From: Taishania sp037189645
Lineage (GTDB): Bacteria; Bacteroidota; Bacteroidia; Flavobacteriales_D; Crocinitomicaceae
Length of the DNA: 64,000 bases
NCBI GenBank assembly: GCA_037189645.1
Contig: JBBCIY010000013.1
Coordinates: 62,001-126,000, forward strand
Direction of reading: 5' to 3'
Position 1 is the stretch's first letter. Each line of letters opens with the position of its first letter. A program made the position numbers and the translations under genes. Of the stretch, positions 8,330 through 16,560 are shown one piece after another. A model generated the notes under the pieces. That model had not been told where the DNA came from, ran no database searches, and was given only the letters and a program-made list of their open reading frames with translations.

Positions 8330-9613
8330 ATGGAAATAGTCATAATTATCGCTCTTATCTTATTGAATGGTATTTTCTCAATGTCGGAAATGGCCATGGT
8401 TTCCTCTCGAAAATTCAAACTGGAGAGTGCAAAACGACAAGGTAAGGGCGGCGCAAAAAAAGCCCTGGATTTATCCGAAAATCCGACAAAATTTCTTTCT
8501 ACTGTACAGATCGGGATTACACTCATTGGTATTTTATTAGGGGTATACAGTGGTGACAACCTCACGGGATATGTTGCCGATTTCTTCGCCCAGTTTCCAG
8601 TATTAAAGCCAATATCCAGCCAATTAGGCACAGGTGTTGTCGTGCTGATCGTTACTTTCTTATCGATCGTGCTGGGAGAGCTGCTTCCGAAACGGCTTGG
8701 GATGACATTCCCGGAACCGATCGCAATGACACTGGCAAAACCCATGTATGCACTGTCGCTGTTAACTTCCCCTTTTGTATGGTTGCTGACCGTTTCGAAC
8801 GACCTGCTGTTAAGATTGCTGGGAATAAAAAAGACAGCGGAAAGCAGGGTTACGGAAGAAGAGATCAAGTCCATCATACGGGAAAGCGCAGAAGGAGGCG
8901 AGATCCAGGACATAGAACAAGACATCGTTGAGCGTGTCTTTGAACTGGGAGACAGGAGAGTGAACTCACTGCTTACATACAGGAGCGATATCACTTTCTT
9001 CAATATTGACGATTCCTGGGACAGCGTAAAAGAAAAGATCAACTCGGACAAGCACTCTGCTTATCCTGTGGTGGAAAATAACAATATTGACAACATAGTA
9101 GGGATCGTACTCCTGAAAGACCTGTTCGAACCGATTGTAGCCGGAGACCTGGACCTAAAATCAATTCTACGTGAACCTTTATACCTGAATGAGAAGACCT
9201 CCGCCTATCGTGTACTGGAACTGTTCAAACAGGAAAAAATGCACTACGGCATCGTGGTGGATGAATACGGGGCTACACAGGGAATCGTCACGATGGATGA
9301 CGTAATGGACGCGTTAGTAGGAGACGCTACGGAACTGGATCAAAATGAGTACCAGATCTTTGAACGGGATGAAAATTCCTGGCTGGTTGACGGACAGTAT
9401 TCCATTTTTGATTTCTGCAAGTATTTTGACCTTGCCGTTGATGAGAATGTCCAGTCCGAATATTCTACAGTTGCCGGGTTGATGATCCACCTGAAAGGTG
9501 ATCTGCTGAATGTCGGTGATTTCATCGAGTATGAAGACTTCAAACTGGAAGTTGTCGATAAAGACGGGCAGCGTATTGATAAAATCATGATCACCAAAAT
9601 TACCGAAGGATAA
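8330..9613 (+). CDS. Hemolysin-like CNNM/CorC family membrane protein
   Basis: The 427-residue protein has the full domain order of the family: a DUF21/CNNM membrane domain (about 1-185, starting IIALILLNGIFSMSEMAMVSSRKFKLE), two CBS domains (about 205-330, including YGIVVDEYGATQGIVTMDDVMDALVG) and a C-terminal CorC/HlyC transporter-associated domain (about 345-425). Members are linked to Mg2+ or Co2+ efflux and are often called hemolysins without evidence of haemolysis. The CBS pair probably binds ATP or another nucleotide and gates the membrane part. It has its own promoter and converges on ilvE across a shared terminator. Confidence 0.93.
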   Translation: MEIVIIIALILLNGIFSMSEMAMVSSRKFKLESAKRQGKGGAKKALDLSENPTKFLSTVQIGITLIGILLGVYSGDNLTGYVADFFAQFPVLKPISSQLGTGVVVLIVTFLSIVLGELLPKRLGMTFPEPIAMTLAKPMYALSLLTSPFVWLLTVSNDLLLRLLGIKKTAESRVTEEEIKSIIRESAEGGEIQDIEQDIVERVFELGDRRVNSLLTYRSDITFFNIDDSWDSVKEKINSDKHSAYPVVENNNIDNIVGIVLLKDLFEPIVAGDLDLKSILREPLYLNEKTSAYRVLELFKQEKMHYGIVVDEYGATQGIVTMDDVMDALVGDATELDQNEYQIFERDENSWLVDGQYSIFDFCKYFDLAVDENVQSEYSTVAGLMIHLKGDLLNVGDFIEYEDFKLEVVDKDGQRIDKIMITKITEG

Positions 9614-9645
9614 ACACTCCGGTCTTTTACAGATAATTGAAAATA

Positions 9646-9679
9646 AAAAAAGAACCTCTCTTCCGGGAGGTTCTTTTTT
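9646..9679. terminator. Bidirectional terminator between the CNNM gene and ilvE
   Basis: A perfect 13-bp inverted repeat (arm AAAAAAGAACCTC at 9646-9658, complement 9667-9679) has A-rich and T-rich ends, so it can stop transcription from both convergent genes. Confidence 0.92.
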
Positions 9680-9700
9680 ATGTCTTGTTCTTTATCCTGG

Positions 9701-10771
9701 TTACACCACCTGGCACCAGCGATCAATATCCTCTGTCTCTCCGAATTTCAAGGCATCCAGGTATTCTTTCGCCTTCACTGAAAAAGAATCACTGCCGGCT
9801 TTCGGTAAAAGCAGGTCCCTGTCCCTGTAACCGATCTTTGCAATCGGAGCGATTGTAGCGGCAGTACCAGCCCCGAACGCTTCATCCAGGTCTCCGTTTT
9901 CAATCGCCTGTACGATCTCTTCTACCGATACTTTACGCTCTTCTACCGGGACTCCCCATTTATTGGCAACATCCACCAGCGTCCGTTTCGTTGTTCCGCG
10001 AAGAATCGTATCATCGTCCTCTGACGGAGTCACAAATACCCCGTTGATCATGAAACAGATATTCATTGTTCCGGACTCCTCTATGAACTTGTGCTCTTTC
10101 GCGTCCGTCCACAACAACTGGTGATAGCCGATCTCCTGCCCTTTTTTTGCAGGGTACAAGGCAGCAGCGTAATTCCCGGCCGTTTTAGCCCTTCCTACTC
10201 CTCCCGCAGCTGCACGTGTATAATGCTCTTCAATTTTTATGTTCACATCCTGCGAGTAATACGCTCCGACAGGACAAAGAAAAACAACAAACTTATACGT
10301 ATCCGAAGGCTTAATTCCAATCGCTTCATCTGTTCCGAAAATAAACGGCCGGATGTACAACGAAGCTCCATCTTTCTGAGGTACCCAGGCACTGTCAACC
10401 TCAACGATCTTACGAACCAGCTCCACAAACAGGTCTTCCTCAAATGTCGGCATGCACAAACGCTCACAGGATTCCATAAAGCGCTTCGCATTCATTTCGG
10501 GGCGGAACAAAACAACATCTCCGTTTGTCCGTTTGAAAGCTTTCATCCCTTCAAAGATAGACTGTCCGTAATGTATCGCAGACATGGCCGGATGCATCGG
10601 AATTGGTCCGAAAGGCAGAATTTCAGGAGCCTGCCATGCTCCATTTTTATAATCCATTACCAGCATGTGGTCGGTAAATACTTTTCCGAATGGTAAATTA
10701 TCCCAGTCTACCTGGTTAATTTTTGAAGTTTCAGAGTGAGAAACTTTAATTTCTATTAAATCTTGCTTCAT
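9701..10771 (-). CDS. ilvE: Branched-chain amino acid aminotransferase
   Basis: The PLP enzyme makes the last step to leucine, isoleucine and valine, or the first step in their breakdown. The 356-residue protein is of the long class IV type (BCAT type II, as in eukaryotes and many bacteria). YGQSIFEGMKAF is the conserved N-terminal segment, GGVGRAKTAGNYAA holds the PLP lysine (K196), and EESGTMNICF with GTTKRTLVDVA binds the cofactor phosphate. The ATG at 10771 was chosen over an in-frame codon at 10789 because the -7 box lies between them. It is divergent from recQ. Confidence 0.95.
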   Translation of the reverse strand: MKQDLIEIKVSHSETSKINQVDWDNLPFGKVFTDHMLVMDYKNGAWQAPEILPFGPIPMHPAMSAIHYGQSIFEGMKAFKRTNGDVVLFRPEMNAKRFMESCERLCMPTFEEDLFVELVRKIVEVDSAWVPQKDGASLYIRPFIFGTDEAIGIKPSDTYKFVVFLCPVGAYYSQDVNIKIEEHYTRAAAGGVGRAKTAGNYAAALYPAKKGQEIGYHQLLWTDAKEHKFIEESGTMNICFMINGVFVTPSEDDDTILRGTTKRTLVDVANKWGVPVEERKVSVEEIVQAIENGDLDEAFGAGTAATIAPIAKIGYRDRDLLLPKAGSDSFSVKAKEYLDALKFGETEDIDRWCQVV

Positions 10772-10788
10772 ATTACTTTCGATTCGCA

Positions 10789-10819
10789 CAAATATAGCAA
10801 TTTTGATGGATTATCACAA
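10789..10819 (-). promoter_or_regulatory. Promoter of ilvE
   Basis: On the minus strand TTG (10819-10817), 20-bp spacer, TATATTTG (10796-10789). The expected start is about 10 nt before the ATG at 10771. Confidence 0.75.
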
Positions 10820-10850
10820 GCTGCACCGGTAAAACCAGCAAGAAAAAACT

Positions 10851-10858
10851 TATTTTTG
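10851..10858 (+). promoter_or_regulatory. Probable -7 box of recQ
   Basis: TATTTTTG fits TAnnTTTG and lies 15 bp before the recQ ATG at 10874. No TTG is found at the usual distance, so the assignment is weaker. Confidence 0.4.
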
Positions 10859-10873
10859 AATACGATTAGAACG

Positions 10874-12757
10874 ATGAGTGTAAGTTTAGCGACATTACAA
10901 AAATACTGGGGATATGATTCGTTTCGTCCCGGCCAGGAATCCATTGTGGAAGACGTTATCAATGGTCATGACGTGCTTGCGCTGATGCCTACCGGCGGGG
11001 GGAAATCCATCTGCTTTCAGGTTCCCGGTTTAATCAGGGAAGGAATAACAATCGTCATCTCCCCGCTGATCGCTTTGATGCAGGACCAGGTAAGCACCCT
11101 GGAATCAAAAGGAATCAGGGCAAAGGCGATCACAAGCGGCATCAGCTACCGGGAGCTGGATATCATCTTAGACAACGCCAGATTCGGAGGATACCAGTTT
11201 CTCTACACATCTCCTGAGCGGATCCAGAGCAAATTATTCATCGAACGGTTCAAACTGATGAATGTCGGACTGATCGTAGTGGATGAGGCACATTGCATTT
11301 CCGAATGGGGGCATGATTTTCGCCCCAGCTTTATGGAAATCAAAAAATTAAGGGAAATACATCCCCAGGTTCCTGTCATAGCTGTGACAGCAACAGCAAC
11401 ATCCAAAACCCAGGAAGAGATCATTCAGCGGCTGGCATTACGTTCACCAAGAATACATCAATCACGGTTTGAGCGTCCCAACCTGGTTTACAGCAGCTTT
11501 CTGTCAAAAAATAAATTACAGGACATCATTGACACCTGTAAGCAGCGCAACGGAGAAACGGGAATTGTGTATTGCCAGACCCGGAAATCCGTAAAATTCG
11601 TAGCTGCTTCACTTTCCAGGAACGGTATTTCCGCAGGTATCTACCACGGCGGAATGAACAAAGAAGACCGCAAAAAAATGCTGGACGCATGGCTGAACGA
11701 CCAGGTAAAGGTCATGGTCGCAACCAATGCTTTCGGGATGGGTATCGATAAACCGGATGTCCGCTTTGTCCTCCACTACGAATTTCCGAATTCACTGGAA
11801 GCTTATTTCCAGGAAGCCGGCAGAGGAGGACGGGACGGGAACACTGCCGTTGCTGTCAATTACTGGCAGGAGGGCGACCTCGAAACCATGATCAACCAGC
11901 TGGAACAGAAATATCCGCCGCTGGAGGAAATAAAGCGTATTTACCGCGCGATCTGCAACTATTTAAAAATCGCGATCGGTTCAGGGGAAGGAGAAAGCTA
12001 TGATTTCAACCTGGCTGTTTTTTGCAAAACATTCAATATTTCGCCGATCCTGTGTTACAATTCATTGAAGATCCTGGAATCCATGGAGGAGATCGTATTT
12101 TCCGAAGGTGTATTCAACCCTACAAAATTAAAATTCGCCATCGGCAATACTGCTTTGTACAATTTCCAGGTTCAAAACGAGCGGTACTACCCTGTCACAA
12201 CGTTGCTGGCACGCTCGTATCCCGGAATTTTCAATAACTTTTTCGAGATCAATGAAGCTGAGTTCTGCAAACGCCTCAACATTACAGGAAAAGAACTGGA
12301 AAACCAGTTAAAATACCTTGAAAAATGGGGAGTGATTGACATTGACTGGAAATCCGATGCTCCTACCATTACTTTCCTGCGGTCCCGAATGCCTTATGAT
12401 TACCTGGAAATCAGGCCGGAAGTATACCATTTCAGAAAGGAAATAGCTTTCAGCAAGCTGGAATCCGTAAAGCAATACCTACTTGGCAAAGAATGCCGCG
12501 CACTTCAGCTGATCACTTATTTCGGAGTAGCATCCCAACCCTGCGGGAAATGTGACAATTGCCTGAACAAAGCCTCTGCAAAGACAGATGTCCAGTACAA
12601 AAAGGAAATCCTGGACCTCTTGCATCAGTCTCCTAAAACAGCTTTCGAGATAAAATCCATTTTTCCGGACCCGCAAAAATACAAAGTGATCATCCGGTCC
12701 TTAATGCTTGATGAACGTATCGGTTTTGACGGACAACACTATCACCTCGTTCAATAA
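10874..12757 (+). CDS. recQ: ATP-dependent DNA helicase RecQ
   Basis: This superfamily 2 3'-5' helicase acts in recombination and fork repair. The ATG at 10874 gives 627 residues starting MSVSLATLQKYWGYDSFRPGQ, the usual RecQ N-terminus with the Q-like motif. Helicase motif I is PTGGGKS (39-45) and motif II is DEAHCISEWGHDFRP. Motif VI is in FQEAGRGGRDG. The zinc-binding region has Cys residues in KECRALQL and CGKCDNC. A winged-helix part follows, but no HRDC domain is visible at the C-terminus, so this is a RecQ without HRDC. An in-frame extension to 10763 overlaps the ilvE promoter and was rejected. Confidence 0.93.
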   Translation: MSVSLATLQKYWGYDSFRPGQESIVEDVINGHDVLALMPTGGGKSICFQVPGLIREGITIVISPLIALMQDQVSTLESKGIRAKAITSGISYRELDIILDNARFGGYQFLYTSPERIQSKLFIERFKLMNVGLIVVDEAHCISEWGHDFRPSFMEIKKLREIHPQVPVIAVTATATSKTQEEIIQRLALRSPRIHQSRFERPNLVYSSFLSKNKLQDIIDTCKQRNGETGIVYCQTRKSVKFVAASLSRNGISAGIYHGGMNKEDRKKMLDAWLNDQVKVMVATNAFGMGIDKPDVRFVLHYEFPNSLEAYFQEAGRGGRDGNTAVAVNYWQEGDLETMINQLEQKYPPLEEIKRIYRAICNYLKIAIGSGEGESYDFNLAVFCKTFNISPILCYNSLKILESMEEIVFSEGVFNPTKLKFAIGNTALYNFQVQNERYYPVTTLLARSYPGIFNNFFEINEAEFCKRLNITGKELENQLKYLEKWGVIDIDWKSDAPTITFLRSRMPYDYLEIRPEVYHFRKEIAFSKLESVKQYLLGKECRALQLITYFGVASQPCGKCDNCLNKASAKTDVQYKKEILDLLHQSPKTAFEIKSIFPDPQKYKVIIRSLMLDERIGFDGQHYHLVQ

Positions 12758-12902
12758 CAATCAATTAGGACCAATAATCCGCCCGATTCAAGGCTAGTTT
12801 CAATACATTTTAACTTTTAAACTAAATCGTATAGTACGAGGGATTTAACAACAAAAACCGCTGACAGCAAGCACTTCTGATGATTTTTGCAAAATTCAGG
12901 AT

Positions 12903-12934
12903 TTGGTTTATCGGACATTTTGTAGCTACTTTTG
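12903..12934 (+). promoter_or_regulatory. Promoter of the OmpA-family gene
   Basis: TTG (12903-12905), 21-bp spacer, TACTTTTG (12927-12934). The ATG at 12952 follows after a leader of about 11 nt. Confidence 0.72.
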
Positions 12935-12951
12935 CAAAAAAACCAGAACAA

Positions 12952-14049
12952 ATGAAAAAGCTATTTTTATTTTTTGTTGCAGGTGCATCTTTTACAGCAA
13001 CTGCCCAGAACCTGATTAAAAATCATGAATTCAGCGGAGCCGAAAAAGTAACCTACCGTGCTCAAATCCACAAAGCTGAAGGATGGTCTAACGCAAACGG
13101 AGGGTCTGTAGATTTATTTCATAAAGACGCTTGCAAATCCAATGCAGGTATTCCTAAGAACTTCATGGGAGAGCAAGCCTCTGATGCAAGCTACGCAGGA
13201 TTTACTGCTTACTATGACGACCAGCGCTGGTCGCTTGCCAGAACAGTTCAGAACAGGGAAATCACTGACGTACCAGGATACGGTCTGTACAGTGAATACC
13301 TCCAGGGAGAATTGAACACAGCATTGGTTGCAGGACAAACCTACATCTTCACTGTTGAGATCAGCCTTGCAGATAAATCCGGAAGAGCTGTCAAAGGCCT
13401 GGGAGTTTATTTTTCAAAAGATAAAGTTGAAAATAAAAACAACCGTTCCCTGACATTGACCCCTCAGATCGTTTTTGAAGAATACATCGAAGACAAGCAA
13501 AATTGGGTGACTGTTTCCGGAAGCTTCGTTGCTACAGGAGGCGAGCAATATTTTGTATTGGGTGCTTTTGACGGTACTTTTGAAGCAAAATCCGTTGTAA
13601 CTCCGAAAAAAGAAAACGATAACAAACGTGCTTACTATTATGTAAACGGTACATCACTGATGAAGTTCCCATTGTCAAAAGACGAAATGGAAACACTCAG
13701 AAGAGCTACTGAAATGGTATTCTTCAACACCGGAAGCGCAGTTATCAAGCAGGAATCTCATGCAGAGCTTGACAAAGTGGCTGAGATCCTGAAGAAATAC
13801 CCTCAGGTAGAAGCATTGGTTGAAGGGCATACTGATAACACCGGAGGAGATGACCTGAACATGCGATTGTCGAAAGACAGAGCGAAAGCAGTAAAAGATT
13901 ACCTGGTTTCCAAAGGAGTCAATGCAGATCGCCTGAAGTCTGAAGGCTACGGTCCAACACGTCCAATTGCAGATAACGGTACAGAAGCTGGAAGAGCTAA
14001 AAACAGAAGAGTTGTTATCAAAACTTCTATTTTCAAAGAGACAAAGTAA
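12952..14049 (+). CDS. OmpA-family outer membrane / peptidoglycan-binding protein
   Basis: The 365-residue protein starts with a signal peptide (MKKLFLFFVAGASFTATAQ); an upstream in-frame ATG at 12880 was rejected because the promoter lies between the two. Residues 20-235 look like a beta-sandwich with Trp-rich segments and no nameable motif. The last 120 residues are an OmpA C-terminal domain: VFFNTGSAVIK, VEGHTDNTGGDDLNMRLSKDRAKAVKDYLVSKGV and NRRVVI, with the Asp and Arg residues that bind diaminopimelate in the family. It should anchor the outer membrane to peptidoglycan. Confidence 0.88.
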   Translation: MKKLFLFFVAGASFTATAQNLIKNHEFSGAEKVTYRAQIHKAEGWSNANGGSVDLFHKDACKSNAGIPKNFMGEQASDASYAGFTAYYDDQRWSLARTVQNREITDVPGYGLYSEYLQGELNTALVAGQTYIFTVEISLADKSGRAVKGLGVYFSKDKVENKNNRSLTLTPQIVFEEYIEDKQNWVTVSGSFVATGGEQYFVLGAFDGTFEAKSVVTPKKENDNKRAYYYVNGTSLMKFPLSKDEMETLRRATEMVFFNTGSAVIKQESHAELDKVAEILKKYPQVEALVEGHTDNTGGDDLNMRLSKDRAKAVKDYLVSKGVNADRLKSEGYGPTRPIADNGTEAGRAKNRRVVIKTSIFKETK

Positions 14050-14074
14050 TCCTACGGGAAACTTATAACAGATC

Positions 14075-14102
14075 AAGGGAGTGCAAATGCGCTCCCTTTT
14101 TT
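14075..14102 (+). terminator. Terminator of the OmpA-family gene
   Basis: AAGGGAGTGC (14075-14084) pairs with GCGCTCCCTT (14089-14098), one G-T pair, then T-run. Confidence 0.9.
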
Positions 14103-14120
14103 AATGCCTATTACTGAAAT

Positions 14121-14306
14121 CTATCCAAACCTCCCATTACTATAACTTATCGTATAATAAACTTCCCAGTCATTCGTCTTCGAAGAATAGCTGTTCTTTC
14201 CATAATAAGCGTTATTGTGCATTGATAAACATTCCGCTACCGACGTAGTTGTTGAACCGATGTAGCAGGATTTTAAAGTCGGGCTCCACAAAATATAGCA
14301 TGTCAT
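14121..14306 (-). pseudogene. Truncated second copy of the GIY-YIG nuclease gene
   Basis: The frame reads 61 residues. The first 55 or so are nearly identical to the GIY-YIG protein encoded at 14417-14713, including CYILWSPTLKSCYIGST. Homology stops abruptly after YYTISYSN. The C-terminal 38 residues, which in the family carry the metal-binding Glu (IEKHIKS in the intact copy), are missing. The family's conserved Arg (AERLSMHNN in the intact copy) is Cys here. Both changes point to a dead copy left by the tandem duplication. Confidence 0.85.
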
Positions 14307-14386
14307 AAAAAGTTGTTTCTTAAAGGTATTAAAAAGAAAAAATCCGGTAGTCTGTTGACTACCGGATTTTTTTGCTCCCCCTGCTG
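14136..14386. repeat. Tandem duplication, unit copy A
   Basis: 251 bp that match 14543-14793 at a constant offset of 407 bp, without indels and with about eight to ten substitutions. The unit contains most of the GIY-YIG gene, a hairpin and the last 13 nt of the tRNA-Asn gene. Confidence 0.93.
14337..14373 (-). terminator. Hairpin of duplication copy A
   Basis: AAAAAATCCGGTAGTC (14337-14352), loop TGTT, and the exact complement, identical to the tRNA terminator at 14744-14780. In this copy only a tRNA remnant precedes it. Confidence 0.85.
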
Positions 14387-14412
14387 TCCCGAAAGCTTTC
14401 GGGAGAACCAGC
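14374..14412 (-). pseudogene. tRNA-Asn 3' remnant with a palindrome in the T-loop position
   Basis: Positions 14374-14386 equal the acceptor end of tRNA-Asn and 14405-14412 (gaaccagc) equal its T-arm. In the real tRNA five bases (14794-14798) separate these segments. Here they are replaced by the 18-bp perfect palindrome TCCCGAAAGCTTTCGGGA (14387-14404). No further tRNA sequence is present. Confidence 0.75.
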
Positions 14413-14416
14413 TCCC

Positions 14417-14713
14417 TTATTTCATGTCCGAATATTTCTCTAATAACTTTAGCGAAATTTCAGGGTATTTCCTTAGATTTTCAATGTACACTTTACTTTT
14501 CATTGATTTTATATGCTTTTCAATTTTTAGCATTTGAGATTTATTACTACAACTTATCGTATAATAAACTTCCCAGTCATTCGTCTTCGAAGAATAGCTG
14601 TTTTTTCCATAATAAGCATTATTGTGCATTGATAAACGTTCCGCCATCGACGTTGTTGTTGAACCGATGTAGCAGGATTTTAAAGTCGGGCTCCACAAAA
14701 TATAGCATGTCAT
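14417..14713 (-). CDS. Small GIY-YIG nuclease domain protein
   Basis: The 98-residue protein is a stand-alone GIY-YIG domain of the UPF0213/SLX1-like kind. CYILWS and CYIGST (residues 3-18) supply the two signature tyrosines, AERLSMHNN the conserved Arg and His, and IEKHIKS the metal-binding Glu. The function of such short proteins is not settled; some related proteins nick or bind DNA. The gene begins 30 bp beyond the hairpin that ends tRNA-Asn and ends directly at a tRNA remnant. That placement suggests it travelled or duplicated together with the tRNA end. Confidence 0.85.
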   Translation of the reverse strand: MTCYILWSPTLKSCYIGSTTTSMAERLSMHNNAYYGKNSYSSKTNDWEVYYTISCSNKSQMLKIEKHIKSMKSKVYIENLRKYPEISLKLLEKYSDMK

Positions 14714-14793
14714 AAAAAGTCGTTTCTTAAAGGTATTAAAAAGAAAAAATCCGGTAGTCTGTTGACTACCGGATTTTTTTGCTCCCCCTGCTG
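14543..14793. repeat. Tandem duplication, unit copy B (tRNA-proximal)
   Basis: Partner of 14136-14386. Its right end enters the intact tRNA-Asn gene, so this copy is the likely parent. Confidence 0.93.
14744..14780 (-). terminator. Terminator of tRNA-Asn
   Basis: A perfect 16-bp stem with loop TGTT starts one base after the tRNA 3' end on the minus strand and ends in a T-run. Confidence 0.92.
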
Positions 14794-14855
14794 GACTTGA
14801 ACCAGCGACCCTCTGATTAACAGTCAGATGCTCTAACCAACTGAGCTAAGGAGGA
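14782..14855 (-). tRNA. tRNA-Asn (anticodon GTT)
   Basis: The 74-nt gene folds into a normal cloverleaf: acceptor arms TCCTCCT and AGGGGGA (one G-T pair), D-arm GCTC..GAGC, anticodon stem TCTGA/TCAGA around loop CTGTTAA, T-stem GCTGG/CCAGC. The anticodon GTT gives asparagine and the discriminator base is G. The 3' CCA is not encoded. A strong terminator follows at once. Confidence 0.96.
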
Positions 14856-14947
14856 ATCTCATTTTCTCAATGCGAGTGCAAATATAAGTGATTTTTACAA
14901 TTCAGCAACAAAAAAATAAAGTTTTTTTCTCGCTTTTTCATAAATGA

Positions 14948-15400
14948 TTAAAAATCATCCTCCTCCAGAGAGAAATCAGAAACATTGGAATCAAAATCGT
15001 CACCTCCCTCTGTATTTTCTTCATCATCTTCGTAGAAATCCCCTCCCTGGGCAATGGTCGGAGCCGCACGCAGGATGTTGGTCTTAAAAACATTCAATCT
15101 TATTTCTGTACGGATGGAGCCATCCTCATTATGAAACGCCTTTGCAAAAGGTGTACCTGTCAATTCCACAAGTGTCCCTCTTTTCAGGTAATCGACAACA
15201 CGCATATTGGATCCTTCCCGTTTCCAGATGGTACAATTTATCCAGGTTGTATTCGTGCGCTGTTCGCCTGTACGTTTATCTTTCCAATTTTTGTTATGCG
15301 CCACCGGAAAATTTATCGCAACTACACCACTCTCCATTGTTTTTACAGTAGCATCCTTCCCAATATTCCCGATAAGCTTCGTTTCAAATACTGTGGCCAT
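14948..15400 (-). CDS. ssb: Single-stranded DNA-binding protein
   Basis: The protein coats single-stranded DNA during replication, repair and recombination. It has 150 residues. The OB-fold fills about 1-110 (MATVFETKLIGNIGKDATVKTMESGVVAINFPVA, then TTWINCTIWKREG and YLKRGTLVELTG). The last 25 residues are acidic and end in LEEDDF. This is a variant of the usual DDIPF-type tip that recruits partner proteins, without the Pro-Phe pair but with a final Phe. A -7-like box lies 27 bp upstream. Confidence 0.94.
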   Translation of the reverse strand: MATVFETKLIGNIGKDATVKTMESGVVAINFPVAHNKNWKDKRTGEQRTNTTWINCTIWKREGSNMRVVDYLKRGTLVELTGTPFAKAFHNEDGSIRTEIRLNVFKTNILRAAPTIAQGGDFYEDDEENTEGGDDFDSNVSDFSLEEDDF

Positions 15401-15426
15401 TTCTTTGGTTTTAAATATTGAAGTTA

Positions 15427-15434
15427 CAAAAATA
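15427..15434 (-). promoter_or_regulatory. Probable -7 box of ssb
   Basis: TATTTTTG on the minus strand fits TAnnTTTG. No TTG at the usual distance. Confidence 0.4.
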
Positions 15435-15526
15435 AACGGAGATACAAGAAATATTCACTTTTTTTTCCTTTTTGCAGGAATAAACAGATCATTGGCTTCC
15501 ATCCTCCCCGATTCCTAAACTTTTGC

Positions 15527-15534
15527 TATTTTTG
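15527..15534 (+). promoter_or_regulatory. Probable -7 box of the darA-like gene
   Basis: TATTTTTG fits TAnnTTTG and ends 16 bp before the ATG at 15551. No clear -33 TTG. Confidence 0.4.
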
Positions 15535-15550
15535 GGCAACTGATAAAATC

Positions 15551-16456
15551 ATGAAAAAAGTACTTGTCATTCATTTTTCCCAATCCGGGCAGCTGACAGA
15601 AATTGTCAATAACTTCGCATCAGCGCTTTCAAATGCTGACATTGACCACCAGCTGATTGTCCCAGAAAAGGCATTTCCATTTCCATGGACAACTCCTGTT
15701 TTTTTCGATAAAATGCCCGAAACAGTACTTGAAAAGGAAATAGAGCTGAAAGAAAAAACCTACAAATACGAGCAGTACGATCTGATCGTATTCGGTTACC
15801 AGCCCTGGTTCCTCTCCCCCTCACAGCCCGCAACAGCACTTTTAAAGAATGAGCAATTCAGGCAGCTATTGAAAGGTACTCCTGTGATCACCCTGATCGG
15901 TTCACGGAATATGTGGCTGAACTCTCAGGAAAGCGTAAAAAAACACATCCTGGAGGCAGGCGGGAAACTGGTCGGAAACGTAGCACTGGCAGATAAGAGC
16001 AGCAACCTGGTCGGGGTTGTTACGATCCTTCACTGGATGCTGAAAGGAGAAAAGACAAAAAAGTGGGGTATTTTCCCGAAACCGGGTGTTTCGGACGAAG
16101 ACATAGAAGGTGTGAAGCAGTACGGGATACTGGCGAATAAAGCCCTGGAAAGCGGACATTTTGACGCTTTACAAACTAAAATCATTTCCAAAGGAGGCGT
16201 TCCGGTGGATACAAACATTCTGTTCATCGAGGAACGGGCGAAACGCTTGTTCATTATCTGGGCGAAGCTCATCGTGAAAAAATCAGCGAAAGGAAAACGC
16301 AGGTTCTGGGTCAACGCGTTCAAATATTACCTGATCTTTGTTTTATTCATCGTATCCCCTGTCCTATTACTACTCTATAGGGTGTTGATCCTGCCGTTCA
16401 CGCTATCCGTAGTGAAAAAGAAAAAGCAATATTTCCAGCGGCTGGAATTGAAATGA
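15551..16456 (+). CDS. darA: Dialkylresorcinol-condensing enzyme DarA-like, flavodoxin fold
   Basis: The 301-residue protein starts with a flavodoxin-like P-loop region (VLVIHFSQSGQLTEIVNNFA) and has YDLIVFGYQPWFLSPSQPA and TLIGSRNMWLNSQE as further conserved parts. This matches the DarA group found in flexirubin and dialkylresorcinol clusters of Bacteroidetes. DarA is thought to aromatise the cyclohexanedione made by DarB to give a 2,5-dialkylresorcinol. The C-terminus has hydrophobic stretches (about 265-290) that should bind it to the inner membrane. The darB-like gene follows on the same strand after 104 bp. Classification is from memory of the family and the pairing. Confidence 0.8.
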   Translation: MKKVLVIHFSQSGQLTEIVNNFASALSNADIDHQLIVPEKAFPFPWTTPVFFDKMPETVLEKEIELKEKTYKYEQYDLIVFGYQPWFLSPSQPATALLKNEQFRQLLKGTPVITLIGSRNMWLNSQESVKKHILEAGGKLVGNVALADKSSNLVGVVTILHWMLKGEKTKKWGIFPKPGVSDEDIEGVKQYGILANKALESGHFDALQTKIISKGGVPVDTNILFIEERAKRLFIIWAKLIVKKSAKGKRRFWVNAFKYYLIFVLFIVSPVLLLLYRVLILPFTLSVVKKKKQYFQRLELK

Positions 16457-16512
16457 GATACGGCAAACTTCCCCTTTTTAGCGTAAAAAGGCATTTTTTA
16501 GAGAATATGCAT

Positions 16513-16520
16513 TATTTTTG
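16513..16520 (+). promoter_or_regulatory. Possible -7 box of the darB-like gene
   Basis: TATTTTTG in the darA-darB gap suggests that darB can also be transcribed alone. No -33 TTG is seen. Confidence 0.35.
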
Positions 16521-16560
16521 TGTCCTTGAATAATATCTGCACTCAATCTGAGGTATAATT

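Noticed and set aside
8320..9051. Open frame of 243 codons on the minus strand inside the CNNM gene
   Set aside because: It is Ser-rich with no domain or start signals and is fully antisense to a clear gene.
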